Made by a program: the position numbers and the translations under genes. The notes beneath the pieces were generated by a model. The model did not search any database. It saw nothing but the letters and a program-made list of their open reading frames with translations, and was not told the origin of the DNA. Source: Valencia hispanica (lineage: Eukaryota; Chordata; Actinopteri; Cyprinodontiformes; Valenciidae). Taken from it: a stretch of DNA of 64,000 nt. Position 1 is the first letter of the stretch; each line of letters begins with the position of its first letter. Location: positions 27,525,501-27,589,500 of the forward strand of contig OY747705.1 in NCBI GenBank assembly GCA_963556495.2. Reading direction: 5' to 3'. Of this stretch, positions 25,046 to 37,153 are shown piece by piece.

Positions 25046-27292
25046 CAGTGAGGAACATAAGTATTTGAACGCCCTGTGATTTTGCAAGTTCATCCACTTA
25101 CAAATTATGTTGGGGTCTGATTTTCACATTGTAGATGCATTTCCACTATAAGAAACAGCATTTAAATAAAAAAAATCAGGCAATCGCATTGTCTGTTTTT
25201 AAAGAATTTATTTGTATTTTTTTTGCTGCAAAAATGTGCAACTCATCCTTCCTTTTCCTCCAAACACGGAAAGTGAAGTTAAGACCAAAAAGTTCTATTA
25301 TGGTCTCATCTGACCACATGACTTTCTCCCATGCCTCCTCTGGATCATCCAGATAGTTATTGGCCAACTTCAGACGAGCCTGGACATGTGATGACTCGAG
25401 CAGGGGAACCTTATGTGCAATGCATGATTGTACACCATGACGGTGTAGTGTTTTAGTGACCTTTGAAACTGCGCTCCCAGCTCTCTTCAGGTCATTGACC
25501 AGCTTTTCCCGTGTCGTTCTGGGCTGATTACTCACCTTTCTTATCATCAGTGATACCCCACGAGGTGCGACCTTGCATGGAGCCCCAGTCCGAGGGAGAC
25601 TGACAGTCATTCTTAGCCTCTTCCATATTCTAACAATTGCTCATACAGTTGATCTATTTTCACCAAGCTGCTTGCCAATTGCCATGTAGCCCTTTCCAGC
25701 CTTGTGGAGGTCAACAAGGTCAAAAAAAGGCTGGACTACTGTAATTCTTTACTATCAGGAAGTCTACAACATGCAATCAAAAGCCTTTAGTTGATCCAAA
25801 ACACTGCAACAAGAGTTCTCATGAATATTAAAATGAGAGATCACATTTCTCCTGCTTTAGCTTCCCTTCATTGGGCTCCTTGTTAAATCCAGAATAGATT
25901 TTAAGATCCTCCTACTTACATATTAAGCCCTTAATAATCAAGTTCCATCATACATCAGAGATCCGATTGTTCCATATATTCCTAAGAGGAGCACTTTGCT
26001 CTCAGACTGCAGGTTTACTGGTAGTTCCTAGGATTTCTAAAAGTAGAATGGGAGGCAGATCTTTTAGTTATCAGGCTCCTCTCCTGTGGAACCAGCTCCC
26101 AGTTTAAGTCCATTAAGCAGACACACTGTCTGGTTTTATGTCAGGCTTAAAACTTTCCTTTTTGATAAAGCTTATAGTTAGAGTGGCTTAAGTCATCCTG
26201 AGCTATCTCTGTAGTTATGCTGCTATAAGCTTAGACTGCTGGAGGACAGACTTACCAATTTTCTTCACTGTGCTGCTTTCTTTTCTACTACTCTCCAGTT
26301 GCATTGAATGCTATTATTTTGAATGCTAACTGTGTTTTTCTCTCCATAAAAGTTACACCTGGTCTGGTATCCCGCTTAGCTACAATGCCCTGTTGGACGG
26401 GGGGGGGGGGCGTCGAATAGGATGATGGTCTCAGTGGCTGAATATCCCCGGTGTCCTGTTATCAACCTTTTACTTTCTTTAGTATAGAATGTACTCTTAT
26501 ATCAGATCTTCTGTTCCTTCTGTGTTTCTGCTCTGTCTTCTTAAACCCCCAGACGGTCGTGGCAGATGTGCCGCTCGTACTGAGCCTGGTTCTGCTGGAG
26601 GTTTCTTCCTGTCAAAGGGGAGTTTTTCCTCTCCACTGTCGCAACATGCTTGCTCAGTTTGAGGGATTGCTGTGGTTGGAAGTCTGCATCAACGGCACAC
26701 AACCTCAAGTCAATGACTCAATGCAATCTGCTGGGATTCCTTAAATAGGAAACTAACTAAAACTTTAAACTAATTGAAATGATTGTATGATTGTATTGAA
26801 ATGACTTTTCTTGTAAAGTGCCTTGAGATGACATCTGTTGTGAGTTGGCACTATATAAATAAACTGAATTGAATTGAACAAATTTGTCTCTGGTGTCTTT
26901 TGACAGGTCTTTGGTCTTGCCCATGTTAGTAGTTGGAGTCTGACTGACTGTGGGGTGACCAGGTGTCTTTAACGAGCTCAGACAGGTGTCACTAATTTAG
27001 ATTAATAAGTGGAGTAGAGGTGGACTTAAAGGAAGAGTAACAGGTCTTTGAGAGCCAGATTTTTTGCTGATTGCCAGGTGTTCAAATACTTATGTGCAAC
27101 AATAAAACAAATCCTTTAAAAATCAAACAATGTGATTTCCTGAAATAAAAAAATAAAAAAATCAGGATATCAAGATAAATGCTGTCTCTCACAGTGGAAA
27201 TGCACCTAAACTGTGAATTTCGGAGCCCACCATAATTTCTAAGTGGGAGAACTTGCAAAATCACAGTGTTCTAATACTTGTGTTCCTCACTG
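25046..27292 (-). mobile_element. Tc1-like transposon interrupted by a LINE
   Basis: The inverted termini CAGTGAGGAACATAAGTATT and CTTGTGTTCCTCACTG are flanked by TA on both sides. On the minus strand a broken transposase is visible: the N-terminal start near 26925, then beyond the nested [24 protein letters not shown], and [20 protein letters not shown] containing the first catalytic Asp. The catalytic core after [10 protein letters not shown] is deleted. An L2-type LINE (25725-26873) splits the gene. Confidence 0.85.
25725..26873 (+). mobile_element. L2-group LINE 3' part nested in Tc1 copy
   Basis: Starts with AAAGGCTGGACTACTGTAAT (the family's LDYCNS segment), continues through a decayed C-terminal RT region, and has a long 3' UTR with GGAGTTTTTCCTCTCCACTG, then the tail TTGGCACTATATAAATAAAC and (TGAAT)n. 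AACAA on both sides (25718-25722 and about 26876-26880) looks like the target duplication. Truncated at the 5' end. A 12-base G run lies at 26399-26410. Confidence 0.8.
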
Positions 27293-27482
27293 TATATATT
27301 ACAATACATATTCATGAACACCTGTTGTGCCCTGCATCTGTGAAACGTTATTCTGTGTACTTTCATTCAACTATTTAGACCTAGATTCAAAAGTTTATAT
27401 ATTGCAACCTTTCTTTGACCCCTCCTACATTTTACTTACAGTATGTGAACTAGACATGCCAGGCCTTGACGACCATGATTAA

Positions 27483-28488
27483 GTTTTCATGGTTACTATG
27501 TCAAATCAGGATCAGCTTAAAGGGAATGAAAAAACTGATTGTAAACTTGAAAAATAGACATTGTAAATAAGAACAAAAAAATGTACATTTGAAAACAGTT
27601 TTGAACTTGAAAGTACACATTGTAAATTTGAAAAATAAATTGTAAATTTGAAAAATAAATTGTAAACTTGAAAAAAAAAATGTAACAGAGTTTATGTTGA
27701 CGTAATTTCCGCCCAAGAACAGCGTATGTTGTTAGCGACGCCTGTGTCATCCCTCCTGTACCAGACATTGGAATGGCGGCGGACGGACGGTCACCTGCGG
27801 TAGGTTTAGTTTTGTGTTCAATGGAGTACTCCATATGTGTTCATGTAATGTTTATGTTATGTTTTCGTTTCAGTTTTTAAACATTTTTGAGCAGTCCTTC
27901 AATGTTCATGAATATGATTCATTACATGAACACATATGGAGCCAACAACATACGCTGTTCTGGGGCGGAAATTACGTCAACATAAACTCTGTCACCCGAT
28001 GTCGATCATGTCCCTAGTAGCCAATGGGATCCAAGACCTGCCCCCACGTAAAATTAGGCTCATCTCCGAAAACGAAAAGTCTGAATTGAAACTGTAAACT
28101 GATGACTGAAAGCAAAGGGGAAGAGAAACGTAAAAACTGGCCAAAAAAAGATTAAAAATACAAAACAGCAGTTGTTACAAATAACCTTTTTTTTCATTTG
28201 GTTACAGTTTTATTAGGGTTATAGATTTTTTATTCAAGTTTTCAATACTTATTCAAATTTACAATATATATATTTTTTTTCAAATGTACAGTTTTTTTTT
28301 CAAGTTTACAATTTATTTTTCAAATTTACAATTTATTTTTTAAATTTACAATTTGTACTTTCAAGTTCAAAACTGTTTTCAAATTTACCTTTTTTTTTTA
28401 TTTACAATGTCTATTTTTCAAGTTTACATTCTGTTTTTTCATTCACTTTAAGGTGATCCTGATTTGACCCCATAGTAAATTTATCATG
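27483..28488. mobile_element. 1-kb fold-back element flanked by TTAA
   Basis: Nearly the whole element is an inverted repeat. The left arm (27483-27850) and right arm (27920-28488) share TCAAATCAGGATCA, (AAATTGTAAA)-type stretches, the block AACAGAGTTTATGTTGACGT / ACGTCAACATAAACTCTGT, and CATATGTGTTCATGTAATG / CATTACATGAACACATATG near the centre. TTAA sits at 27479-27482 and 28489-28492. The right arm holds an extra segment of about 200 bp (28020-28230). No transposase is seen. Flanking TTAA fits a piggyBac- or Kolobok-mobilised MITE. Confidence 0.7.
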
Positions 28489-28492
28489 TTAA

Positions 28493-29620
28493 CAAAAAAC
28501 TGTGACATAATCTAACTGCTTTTATTTTAAACAGTTTGTCAGTTCAAAAGATGTGATTTTCAACTGTAGTTTTAAAACAGCTCCACCTAAAAATACCTGA
28601 TTGGTGGTGCTCCTTTAAGTTTCCAAATGACAAAATAAGTCTTTAAGGAAGGCGTAGACCTAGCTGACCGGCAGTGCACAGCAACAGGTGAGGGAGAGGT
28701 AGTGCTGTTTTACTCTCTATTTCTATTCTATTTTAAATCATCATAATGCTTCCGAAGGTACAGTCTTTTTTTATGTTTTGCTGTTTTCATGTCATGTCTT
28801 GTTTTTTTTGTTGCCATTTTCAAAATTCTACTGATTTTGCTTCACTGATAGTAGCAGACTGATAACTACCAAACCTTCTCAGATGAAAGAGAAAGTCAAG
28901 CCTTTTGTTTGCGAGAGCTGAAAATCTATCACAAACTTTAACATTAATTACGAGAACTAATCAAACTAGGGTAATGTTTTGGTTCCAGAGCTTCTTCATG
29001 CCTTTTTTTTAACCTGAACGTATTATTTTTAGCGGATGTGGAACATCGCCACTGCCCTCTGCTGTTTAGTAGGAAGAACAACGAGGCATAAGAAGAGCAC
29101 AATAGTTGTGGCCAGACAAGCCTTTTCAGTAGAGATGGCTCAACCATCTGGCCTTTGACTGTGAACTCAGCAGCTGAATGCCTGTTTATTGTGAAGAGTG
29201 GCGCTGATTGAAGAAAGGGCAGGGGGCCAGTTGGCTCGTCTGATAATGAATCAAAGGCAGATGGATGGATTTCAGGGTCTATCCAGGAAACATCAGACCA
29301 ATGGAGTGGCAGTTTCTGCAATTTTAGAAATTTCATCCCTAACCATTGGTCTTTATGTATGCGTGAGTACAGAAACCATTATGCATAAACTGAAAACTGC
29401 ATTATCTACCACTCATTGACTAGCATATAGCTTCTCAATAGGTCCAAGCAAAGTATCTGACTGCGGAGACATACATGCAGCATATTGGTAAAAGAGGCTT
29501 CAGTAGCACAACTGTGTATAGAAATAGCAATTTAATAATCAGAAATAATCTGTTAGGGTAGGTCTATTTAAAGCAACTCTCACATGGAAACTACTTCAGC
29601 CTTTACATATTTTTTGGCAC
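28493..29620. other. acbd6 intron 5, gene-free part
   Basis: AT-rich DNA. 29150-29350 is more balanced and non-repetitive. No exon other than acbd6 exon 5 at its right end. Confidence 0.45.
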
Positions 29621-29625
29621 CGTAC

Positions 29626-29731
29626 CTCTTCGTCTTTGGTATTAACATCCAGTTTCTGGGAGCTGATGGCATTCCTGATGTGCTCGATGTTATTTTCTCT
29701 GCAGTAGTCAAAGATGTTCTTATCCTCTTCC
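29626..29731 (-). CDS. acbd6: acbd6 coding exon 5 (ankyrin region, first part)
   Basis: A 106-bp exon completing Arg173 and encoding residues 174-208, with a TGCTCTCAG acceptor and a GTACGG donor. The peptide starts EEDKNIFDYCRENN and ends VNTKDEE, the highly conserved lead-in to the ACBD6 ankyrin repeats. The phase is consistent with exon 4 (two bases carried over) and exon 6 (phase 0). No in-frame stop or frameshift is seen. Intron 5 downstream (21853-29625) is the most transposon-dense intron of the gene. Confidence 0.95.
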
Positions 29732-29739
29732 CTGAGAGC

Positions 29740-30610
29740 AAGACAGGAGAAAAGAACACAAACAAAAATAGTTTTGCTGTCATTTGTATTACAACAAAGC
29801 AGGAAAACATGAACCATATATTGCAATAACTCTTTGTAGGCTAGTGGGTGAAGAATTTCCCAATATAAGTTTTGATTTAGATTGCATTCTTATATTGTTT
29901 TAGGTTGCTAACAGCTTGGAAGAATTACATTGTAGAAACCATCCACATCAAAGTTATCTCCTTGTTCGAAATTTCCTCCAACAAATTTCCTTTAGCCAGT
30001 CAGTTGACCTAAACTTTTCTCCCAGTTTGTATGTCATACAAACCAACGCCATGTAAGTAGTAATGACACCAGTGTTGAATCATTACACATTTAACTCTAA
30101 CAACATATAATACCGAACCATCCGATTTCAGAGCGCGGCCGCACGTGCCAATTCGCTAAAGGACAGAGGCACGCACAGTGCCACCATCCCACCTCTAATT
30201 ATATCTCTCTGTCTCTAATCACCTTCTTGCATTGGGGACAGGATGGAGTGCTGTGGGGGTGTGGTAATGGTGTGAGAGATGTGTAGAAAAGGGGGGGTTG
30301 GGGGGAGCTGCAAAATCTCATTTAGAGCTTTATGCTTTCCCCTCCCTCTTACCCATGCAACCCATTCACATTAATTGAATTTAGTGCTCTATTGTCTGAA
30401 AGAAACCTTGCATATTTGACACTTTTACTGCTCCCACGCAGTCACTCAGTCAACCCAAATCCAAATCCCACAGTTCCTGTTCCTGTCTCTCAAGATGTCT
30501 TGCTGTACCACTTAGGGCTCCAGAGAGCCCAGCTAGCTCCAGCCACACTTTAACCGCTGTTTGTGTTTTCATGAAGGCTCAACACAATCCAGCACAGCTG
30601 AACCCTCTCA
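29740..30610. other. acbd6 intron 4, left part
   Basis: No exon. 30120-30590 is non-repetitive and includes GCGGCCGCACGTGCCAATTC near 30136 and several AATTA cores. It may be regulatory, but there is no further support. Confidence 0.3.
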
Positions 30611-30618
30611 GGGTAATA

Positions 30619-31520
30619 CAGTTAAGCCTAAAATTATTCATACCCCTAGCAGATTTAGGTTTAAAATGATATATTCAATCAAGTCGTTTGTTCTTGATAG
30701 GAAATAAGACAACTGTCCAAAAATAATAAAACAACATAAAAGTAGTACTTTTTCATTTTAATAGAAGGTAAAAGGGGAAACTTACACTTCCATCTACAGG
30801 TTTACCATATGTTGCATGTTATCACAATCTTCTGCAAACATATCAGGCTCAGTGAACCCAGGACACTCTAACAGCATTCTTGCTGGTTTCTTGCCAGTGC
30901 ATCTCTTTTCGTTACAACCTCTGGAGTCATTTTGCAGCTAATTTTAATCAGAAAAACTATGAGACAGTATCATTCCCATTCTTTGAAAGAGCTCCCTCTT
31001 TTTTATATAAATTTGTCGCTTCTTAGGTTCAAATGAATCGGGTTTTAAGCTCAACTTTACCAGTGTAACTTTTCCAGTTTACTATTTAATTATCTTTGAG
31101 GTTGTTCCGTTTCATTTTAAAGTGCTGGATTGGAGGTAAGTCCCAATTAAGGCTTTTTAAAATGATTAGTAACATAGTCCCTCACTTCACTTCGGACGCC
31201 TGTTGTTGGTGTCTGTGATTTTATGTCAGCTGCTCCCCCAGTGTTTCTAAAAACCCCGCAAGTTTTTTTTGGAACTCTGACCAAATTTCTGTGCACAGCT
31301 GGAAAAACAGTTTTGTAGGCCATGCTAATTCTTTTAATCTTACTTAGCTGTGTTTTTTCCAAACATTATTCTTCTTCAGACCTTGCAACGATGTTCAAAG
31401 TGAAGAGAGACAGCGCTGGCTACATGGGTTTCCTGTTTGTTTGCCAGGTGACTTGCTTGGTGGGCTGTGCTCAGAAAGCTCTGGGAAAGCAGCTGAAACA
31501 ATAGTCATTAAAAATTATGA
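30619..31520. mobile_element. Degenerate Tc1-like remnant
   Basis: The left end (TA)CAGTTAAGCCTAAAATTATT followed by CATACCCCTAGCAGATTTAG matches the terminus of a common fish Tc1-like family. The right end near TTAAAAATTATGACATTC is decayed. Between them only weak, broken minus-strand frames exist (for example 31147-31362), without a catalytic triad. Confidence 0.45.
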
Positions 31521-31744
31521 CATTCAAAGCAGAACGGCTCTTTTCTGAAAACTTTGCCCAAACATGATTAACTTAAACTTGCATTAAAATAGGATACGTA
31601 ATATCAAAGAGTCATATCAAAATAAAGTAAAAAGGCTAACATTAGCCAAATCATTTATAAAGCGCAGTTTTTTCAGGATTGTGGTGATATATATCTTTAT
31701 ACTATAAACAAATATAACGCAAGGCATATTGTCAGACCATTGTA

Positions 31745-32400
31745 AATAAGTAAGTAAAGCTTTATTTATATAGCACCTTTCTAGAAAAATTCACAAAGTG
31801 CTTCACAGTAGAAACAATACAACAATCACAGAACATATAAAATCCGAAAGTAAAAAAATAGGCAAAACCAATTTTAAAAAGATGGGTTTTAAGCTGCCCT
31901 TTAAAGGAAAATTTTGAATCAGCAGTTCTCAGGCTGAGAAGAAGGGAATTCCAAAGAGAGGGAGCCAGTACTGCAAAGGCCCTATCACCTTTAGTTTTTA
32001 AACAAGTCTTCTTCACAATCAGCAGATGCTGATCACTGGATCTTAAGGACCTGCTTGGGACGTAAGGCTGCAAAAGTTCGCAAATGTAGACAGGTGCAAG
32101 ATCATTTAAAGTTTTGTATGTTAAAGCCAAGATTTTAAAATGCACTCTTTATTGGATGGGGAGCCAGTGCAGCTGAGAAAGTAAATGAGAATACTTGGAA
32201 GATCTCGTGAAAAGCTTTGCTGCAGCGTTCTGGTCCAGTCTGAAGGCGGCCCATGGATTTTTAAATTAAAAATGAAAACAGTGTGTTGCAATAATCAAGA
32301 CGTGATCAAATAAAAACATGGATAAAAGCATGATGACAGCCATCTACGCCTAGTTGACCCATGTTGCTGCATTTTAGGAAGCACACTGAAGCTGTCCTGC
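31745..32400 (-). mobile_element. L2-group LINE C-terminal/3' fragment
   Basis: The minus-strand frame 31762-32145 reads FKILALTYKTLNDLAPVYIC and later GDRAFAVLAPSLWNSL and KTHLFK, the standard C-terminal end of L2/CR1-group reverse transcriptases. The plus-strand start AAAGCTTTATTTATATAGCACC is the reverse complement of the 3' end. 5'-truncated near 32400. Confidence 0.85.
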
Positions 32401-32409
32401 ATAAACTCT

Positions 32410-33200
32410 TGTTGGGAAAAGAAAAATGGAAACTGCACAGTCAAGAATGAGTTTTTAGGAACAAATCACAATACTAATGCAGTGTGTCTTTTTAATTTAA
32501 AGCTACTGCGTTTTCAACTTTGATTTTATTGACTTTAAAGAAGCATCAGACTGGAACCCGGTTTCAGTAAATTACACTAGACCTAGTATGGCTTTCAAAT
32601 TCTAAAATAATCACTTTTTTATCCTTAAATGGTAATAGAAGATAATACAAAACAACACCCCAATTACTTGCTTCACTTTTAGAGCAGCACAATGTCTTGA
32701 ACTGCAATTGTAATAGTAAGATCAACATTTGGAATATCAAAATGACATAGTGAGATTTATTTACTTGGTGATTTTGTTTTATTTTATGTGCCATGCATTT
32801 AAACTCTGCTTAATAATATCCTTTGGCCAGTTGGATAAAATTTCACTGTCCTACATGCACACACCAGATGTACAGCTTAGTGACGGAGATGCTAAAGCTT
32901 AGGAAAAGTGGTGGGGATATTGCAATTGTGGAAAAAAGAGAGTACTTTGGAAAATGTATGTTAATCACAATTATTGTTAAGGATTGACTGATTTTATTTC
33001 GAACACAAATAAAAATAGCCAAATACAAAAGAAAAGAAAAACCAAAGTACCTGAAAAGGTGTAGGTACAAATAGAAAACTTATTCTCACTAACCCTTTCT
33101 TACAATATACTAGAACAATTTACAAGTCCAAAAATGTATTATCAGCTGCTGCCAAGACACTTCATTACTCAGCTCCACAACTCCACCCCACGTGGATTAT
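32410..33200. other. acbd6 intron 4, AT-rich gene-free stretch
   Basis: No exon or recognisable repeat. The weak open frames have no protein character. Confidence 0.5.
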
Positions 33201-33206
33201 TATATA

Positions 33207-35217
33207 CATTGGGGCAAAAAAGTATTTGCCAGCAACAGATTTTGCAAGTTATCCCACTTTAAAAAATGAGAGAGGTCCTATAGTTTTCATCATAGGCACA
33301 TTTTAACTGTGAGAGAGAGAACGTAAAAAAATCCAGGAAACCACATTGTATGATTTTTAAAGAATTTATTTGTAAAATGGTGCAGAAAATAAGTATTTAG
33401 CACCTACAAACAAGCAAGAATTCTGGCCCTCAAAGACCTGTTACTTCTTAAGAAGATCGTCTATCCTCCACTTGTTACCTGTATTAATGGCACCTGTTTA
33501 AACTCGTTACTTGTATAAAAGACACCCTGTCCACACCTTCAAACAGTCAGACTCCAGCCTCCACCATGGCCAAGACCAGAGAGCTGTCTAAGGACACCAG
33601 GGACAAGATTGTACACCTGCACAAGCAGCTTGGTGAGAAGAGATCAACTGTCGGAGCATTATTAGAAAATTGAATAAATAGTAATTTCCCACAACCTTGG
33701 GCTCAATGCAAGATCTCACCTCGTGAGTACATATGCTCTTAAGAACGATGAGGAAAATGCCCAGAACTACACAGGGGGAACGGGTCAGTGACCTGATGAA
33801 AGCTGGGACCACAGTAACAAAGGTTACTATTAGTAACACACAATGTTACATTACGTTATTAAAATCCTGCAGTGCTCAAAATGTCCCCTTGCTTAAGCCA
33901 GCACACGTCCGGACTCCAGACCTGTCTAAGGTTTGCCAGTGAACATCTACATGATCCAGAGGAGGATTGGGAGAATGTCATGTGGTCAGATGAGACCAAA
34001 ATAGAACTCTTTGGTATAAATGCCACTCGCCGTGTTTGGAGGGGGAAGAATGCTGAGTTGCATCCCAAGAACACCATACCCACTTTAAAGCATAGGGGTG
34101 GAAACATTATGCTTTGAGGCTACTTCTCTGCAAATGGGACAAGATGACTCATCCTCATTAAAGAAAGGTTGAATGGAGCCATGTATTGTGAGATTTTGGA
34201 CAAAAAACTCCTTCCATCAGTGAAAGCATTGAAGATGAAACGTGGCTGGATCTTCCAGCGTGTCAATGATCCCAAACAGATCGCCTAGGCAATGAAGGAG
34301 TGGCTATGTAAAAAGCATTTCAAGGTTCTGGAGTGGTCTAGCCAGTCTCCAGAATTTAATCCAATAGAGAATCTGTGGAGGGAGTTGAAAGTCCTGTTAT
34401 AGCTGAAAATGCAGAAAAAAAAAAAAAGATGAGACCGAATCCCAGAAGGCCTTTCAAGTATTTAATTCAACATGTCTGGCCAGAACATGGAGGGGACAGA
34501 GATTACTCTTACATCGCCCTACCCAATTTTTCAGACTAACTGTTTAAATAGCATTCAGCAATCACTGTTTATCTCACCAGCAGGTCTTCTCCAATCTTCA
34601 TGTCCAGCTCCTGGAGAACTGCTTCATGCCATTCTGATAGGAAAGCATGAAGCAGCCCATCCACATCAGAACGTCCCTTAGATATCTTGCTGCTCTGGCC
34701 TCTGTCCCTCCGGTGATTTGACATCTTTATCAGCAACATTATGCTGGAACAATAAGCTTGTTTTCCCTAACTTGTCATCATGCCGTAGATACATTCACTA
34801 GACAGAGAATATGTAATTAAATCCTAATTACATAGGAATATTCCGGCAACAGTCCGTGATGCCCAGCAACAGCCCCAAAACATCACAGCTGTAGAAAAGA
34901 TCTACATGGAGGAATGGGCCAAAATACCAGCTACAGTGTGTGCAAACCTGGTGAAGACCTACAGGAAATGTTTGACCTCTGTCATTGCCAACAAAGGTCA
35001 ATTTACAAAGTATTGATGTGAACTTTTGTTATTGGCCAAATACTTATTTTCTGCACCAATATACAACTAAATTCTTTAAAAATCCTACAATGTGATATGC
35101 TCAGTTTTTTTACATTCTGTCTCTTACACTTGAAGTGAAAATTACAGACCTCTCTCATCTTTTGAAGTGGGAGAACTTGCAAAAATGGTGGCAGCCAAAT
35201 ACTTTTTTCCCACACTG
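33207..35217 (+). mobile_element. Tc1-like transposon interrupted by a solo LTR
   Basis: Terminal repeats CATTGGGGCAAAAAAGTATT and AAATACTTTTTTCCCACACTG are flanked by TA. The transposase starts at about 33566 ([20 protein letters not shown]). It is broken by frameshifts and in-frame stops but keeps [20 protein letters not shown] (first Asp), a decayed second block near 34260, and IENLWRELK (Glu) near 34365. The tail LVKTYRK near 34950 follows the LTR insertion at 34395-34851. Confidence 0.88.
34395..34851. mobile_element. Solo LTR inside Tc1-like transposase
   Basis: A 457-bp segment beginning TGTT and ending AACA, flanked by GTCC on both sides (34391-34394 and 34852-34855), placed inside the transposase codons. 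TG...CA ends with a 4-bp duplication fit an LTR-retroelement solo LTR. It has a poly-A run of about 13 near 34416 and ATAAGCTTG near 34752, a possible weak polyadenylation context. No coding sequence, and the family is not identified. Confidence 0.65.
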
Positions 35218-35224
35218 TAACATA

Positions 35225-35480
35225 TCGATCCAAAACTCCTCCTCCGCCATGTATTTCCCATTATTTCCCATTATATTGCAAAATGTTTTTCTAATGTTGT
35301 GCAGCCCAGATCAGCTAAAAACCACACTGAAGACAGATTAAACTTAGACAATACAAATTAAGTATTTTACTCCTTTCTATAAGAAAAGAAAAAAACAGAC
35401 ACAAGGAGGGGTTTCTCTGTGGTTTCTTCTTTGTTGGTGTCCCACACTTCTTTTCCTTCACCCTCTCCATTACATCATCT
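35225..35480. other. acbd6 intron 4, short spacer
   Basis: AT-rich spacer between the Tc1-like copy and the next balanced-composition block. Nothing recognised. Confidence 0.4.
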
Positions 35481-35489
35481 CTCTTTTTC

Positions 35490-35760
35490 ATCTACTCGTG
35501 ATGAATGATGAATAACTCATCACGCTTTTATCAGAGCAAGGTTATGCATCTGCAAATTCATTTACATACTCCTGATTACTGCATCTATGTTTATTCATGG
35601 GGCCCCGTGCTGGACCACACCCACTTCGTTGTCTGATGGCCATCATGACCCCGAAGCCTGCCTGATGCGTGGCCACCATCCGTCTCCTCCGGCAACTAAT
35701 CAATAGGCCGAGTCATCAGTCTTTAGTTGATGGTCGGACGGGGCTGGCATGACACATATA
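35490..35760. promoter_or_regulatory. Candidate conserved non-coding element
   Basis: Non-repetitive block with homeobox/octamer-type motifs (TTATGCATCTGCAAATTCAT near 35543; GGCAACTAATCAATAGGCC near 35690) and balanced composition. It has no open frame and lies in acbd6 intron 4. Resembles a deeply conserved enhancer; not tested. Confidence 0.35.
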
Positions 35761-35779
35761 TATGAATGACGACCAAGAA

Positions 35780-35830
35780 CACGCACACACGTGCGCGCAC
35801 GCACACACGCAGAGAGCAAGGAGCTTTGGG
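35780..35830. repeat. (CA)n/(CG)-rich microsatellite
   Basis: Imperfect ACGCACACACGTGCGCGCAC-type tract, with a second CA-run (ACACACACACAAAC) at about 35870-35884. Confidence 0.75.
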
Positions 35831-36279
35831 ATTATATCATTTAAAAAAATTCAAATTATATCACAAATTAACACACACACAAACAATAATTCTGCCAATT
35901 ACTTTTAGCACAATAGGGCAAAATAATCCAAATACACAGACAGAAAGCAACAAGCAATATACAAACAAATGATTAATGTGGGCCTTATAAACAACATGAC
36001 ATCCACAACAGTGCAAGGCATGCTGGGAAGGTCACAGGCTACTCTGTCATCACGGCAGCACCAAGGTTTTCAGCGTTTGTGCATCTAGTATGTGAATGTG
36101 TGGGAACACGCGTGTGTATGTCCAGTGTGTTGTACTGGCAGATATGTCCTTCATCCATCAGGCCAAACTGGCCACACTGGTAAAAAATACTCATCTACCT
36201 GGCCTGAGTTCCAGTGATCAGCAATACAGCCACACAATCCATCAAAGGCACACGTACACTCACACAGTCTCTCATCTCG

Positions 36280-37140
36280 CTCCCTTGTAAGACCCCAACC
36301 AAGCTTGAGCTTCGACGGAAGCGCCTGAAACAATGAGAACTGAAATAACAAAGGTTTGACTTCCAGCAAAAAGCTCGCCCCACAAAGCCTCCAGCTTTTA
36401 TTGGAATCCATCTTGGTGGTGGTCAGCGAATTGCAAATGCAGCATTCAAACCCTCCGATCGGCTCAGCAGTCGAGGGATATTGCTAATCAATCCTGTTTT
36501 CATCTTTAAATGCTCCATACACACACGAGCAGAGGTTGAGTGAGCAGCAATTAAATCTGCCTGGTTAACAGGTGTTCAGCTGTTTAATATGGATGGTGTT
36601 TATGTGTGAGAATGAGGAAATTGAAGAGCAGCAGAGCAGTGAGTTTATCACGTCTGGGAGGTTATGCATGACTTCGGATGATAATCATGCGTACATACAG
36701 CATAAAGTGTATGATTCTGTCTGCTCAGGTGTGTTTGTGTCATGTTAATGTCATCCTTTTGATGGGATCCCCGGATATCACCAGGGGAACATCGCTCTGG
36801 GAAGCCTTCTGTAGCAGCCTCGCTCTGCTATACTCAATGCATCTCCACAACCCTGCCTGTTTAATCGTGTAATTAAAAAAAGGGAAGACTCTGGTCGCTC
36901 CTTACAGAAAATATTCATACTAATCATGTACAGCCTTTTAGGAGGAAACCTGCAGGATTTACACCTCTGATTTTCATCTGCAAAACGCTCTTTTTGCATT
37001 GAAATGAAAATGGGGTTTTCCAAGCTTCAGTGAGTCTCCCAGGCAGGAGTAAATGGAGAATGGATTTCATTAACATAAATTAGAACTGCGTGACATTTCC
37101 AAACCTGCGGCTGGAGTTATTGTCTTTTGAATATAATCAA
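36280..37140. other. acbd6 intron 4, non-repetitive stretch
   Basis: No exon. 36420-36700 (GCTAATCAATCCTGTTTTCA and AGCAGCAATTAAATCTGCC) and 37030-37130 (GGATTTCATTAACATAAATT) look like unique, possibly conserved DNA. Other parts are ordinary intron. Confidence 0.3.
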
Positions 37141-37153
37141 ATACAGCATCAAG

